Assembly (NCBI GenBank): GCA_947471745.1
Contig: CANJKZ010001044.1
Span: 248,001 to 312,000, forward strand
Origin: Closterium sp. Naga37s-1
Lineage: Eukaryota > Streptophyta > Zygnematophyceae > Desmidiales > Closteriaceae
DNA: 64,000 bases
Direction: 5' to 3'
Part shown: positions 63,116 through 64,000 of the stretch, piece by piece
How the letters are laid out: each line of letters starts with the position of its first letter
How positions within the stretch are numbered: position 1 is the stretch's first letter
Translations under genes and position numbers: made by a program
The notes under the pieces: generated by a model
The model's database searches: none
What the model saw: the letters and a program-made list of their open reading frames with translations, nothing else
What the model was told of the DNA's origin: nothing

Positions 63116-64000
63116 AGGGGTGTTGTCAAGTCCCAGTAGCTATCAATCACGTTTACGGCAATGTTATCAGTTCAAGACAAGGCCCGCGGGTGGTAGGTCA
63201 GCGAGGTAGGGAACCATCATACTACTAACCAATGTCTAACACTACGATTACTCTTTGCAGGCTTCAAAACGAAGCGTAATTTCGCCCAGTGTCCATCTGC
63301 CCTTGAGACCTGAAGCTATGTAGATGGTGGTTTAGTTGTGTTGGCTTTTTCATCTAGCTTGTGCACTGTGTATATTGATAATGATGTGTGCAAATGTGCA
63401 AGATAATATATATAGTGTACAGCCTGTATACCTCCAAATATACCTCTAACAAGTAACCCATAAAACGCATGCTCCGCGCACAGGCAACCCGACCACCTGT
63501 AGTATTCAATTTTCGCACGTTCCTACAGCTTGTTTAATTGGTCAACGTGTCAAGCCAACGTTCACATAACGAGAATGACACCTGGCAGAAATATCTTTGC
63601 TTACGTGGCAAAATATCTTTGCAAAACGTGCCAACGTACGTACACTTCGAAGTTGAAATTGTACGCGTGCCACGTGGCAGGTCGTGAAATTGCATACATA
63701 TGACTGAAATGTATACTTCACGTATCCAACGAGTGTCCGTGAAGTTGCGGTTGTGTTGCAGAAATGCAACTTTTCTGCAACTTTCCGGTGACTTGGATTT
63801 CTGCAACCTTCGTCCATCACTGGAAAGTTGCAAACGCAAGGTTTCTTAAAAGTATCCTTTTTGCAAGTTTCCCGCAGCCTGGAGGCAAGTCCTTTTTTGC
63901 CGAGTCCGGGAAGTAGCGAGTCGCTTCTCCGCCCCGCGTGGTTGCCAACGAGAGACGATTCTCTGTCATAGGCGGAAAATGCGAGGCGTTGGATTGGGAA
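62175..64000. other. Right end of the window, no gene supported
   Basis: No exon I can assign. A T-run at about 63086-63113 is followed by GCAG, which looks like a splice acceptor with a polypyrimidine tract, so exons of an unrecognised gene are possible. Short repeats include ATATCTTTGC (63589 and 63611 regions) and TTGCAACTTTTCTGCAACTTT (63.76 kb, imperfect). An open frame at 62496-62906 shows no known motif. Confidence 0.4.

Overview
The window looks like nuclear DNA of a plant-lineage eukaryote. It has spliced genes with GT-AG introns, several classes of LTR retrotransposon, an endonuclease-type LINE and a TA-target DNA element, and no operons or bacterial signals. The copia polyproteins are GC-rich and glycine/alanine-rich, and the introns are full of minisatellites. 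My best guess is a streptophyte green alga (for example a Closterium-like zygnematophyte), but this is inference from overall character and not a database match.

Layout. 1-7.3 kb is a three-level transposon nest: a copia relic (G) holds a chromodomain Ty3/gypsy element (E), which holds a copia element (D) that runs off the left edge. 8.5-16.7 kb is a young, apparently intact copia element (C, minus strand, identical 132-bp LTRs, target-site duplication AACGA) inserted in a GA microsatellite. 19.3-33.2 kb is a host-gene island. It holds a secreted protein of unknown family (+, two exons), a six-exon DUF2064/TIGR04282-type transferase (minus), and a multi-exon neuferricin-like cytochrome-b5-fold protein (+). 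33.2-47.9 kb is copia element A, carrying a 1.5-kb non-autonomous LTR element in its 5' LTR and a complete second copia element (B, minus strand) inside its integrase region. 48.4-48.9 kb is a small two-exon secreted LysM-type gene (minus). 49.6-62.2 kb is a LINE with a 17-bp target-site duplication and poly(A) tail. Its ORF1 is split by a Ty3/gypsy element (F), whose left LTR is in turn split by a 719-bp inverted-repeat element. 62.2-64 kb has no gene I can support.

The least expected feature lies in the host island. All three genes carry extra, partly decayed copies of their own exons inside adjacent introns, and most of their long introns hold a private minisatellite, mostly pyrimidine-rich on the sense strand. 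Exons 3 and 4 of the transferase gene are each present three times, and exon 6 twice (one copy with a stop codon). The start of exon 2 of the secreted-protein gene is present three times. The neuferricin-like gene has two apparently intact copies of its exon 5, three to four of exon 6 and at least six of exon 7, with about 55 copies of a 25-bp unit between two of the exon-7 copies. This suggests repeated local exon-intron duplication, and in one case a choice between two intact exons.

Another recurring feature is the C/B/D copia family: very short LTRs (132-139 bp), a long GC-rich tandem-repeat leader, loss of the gag N-terminus next to that leader in B and D, and a short module (core SPQQLREWYA) found both in gag and in the integrase-RT linker.
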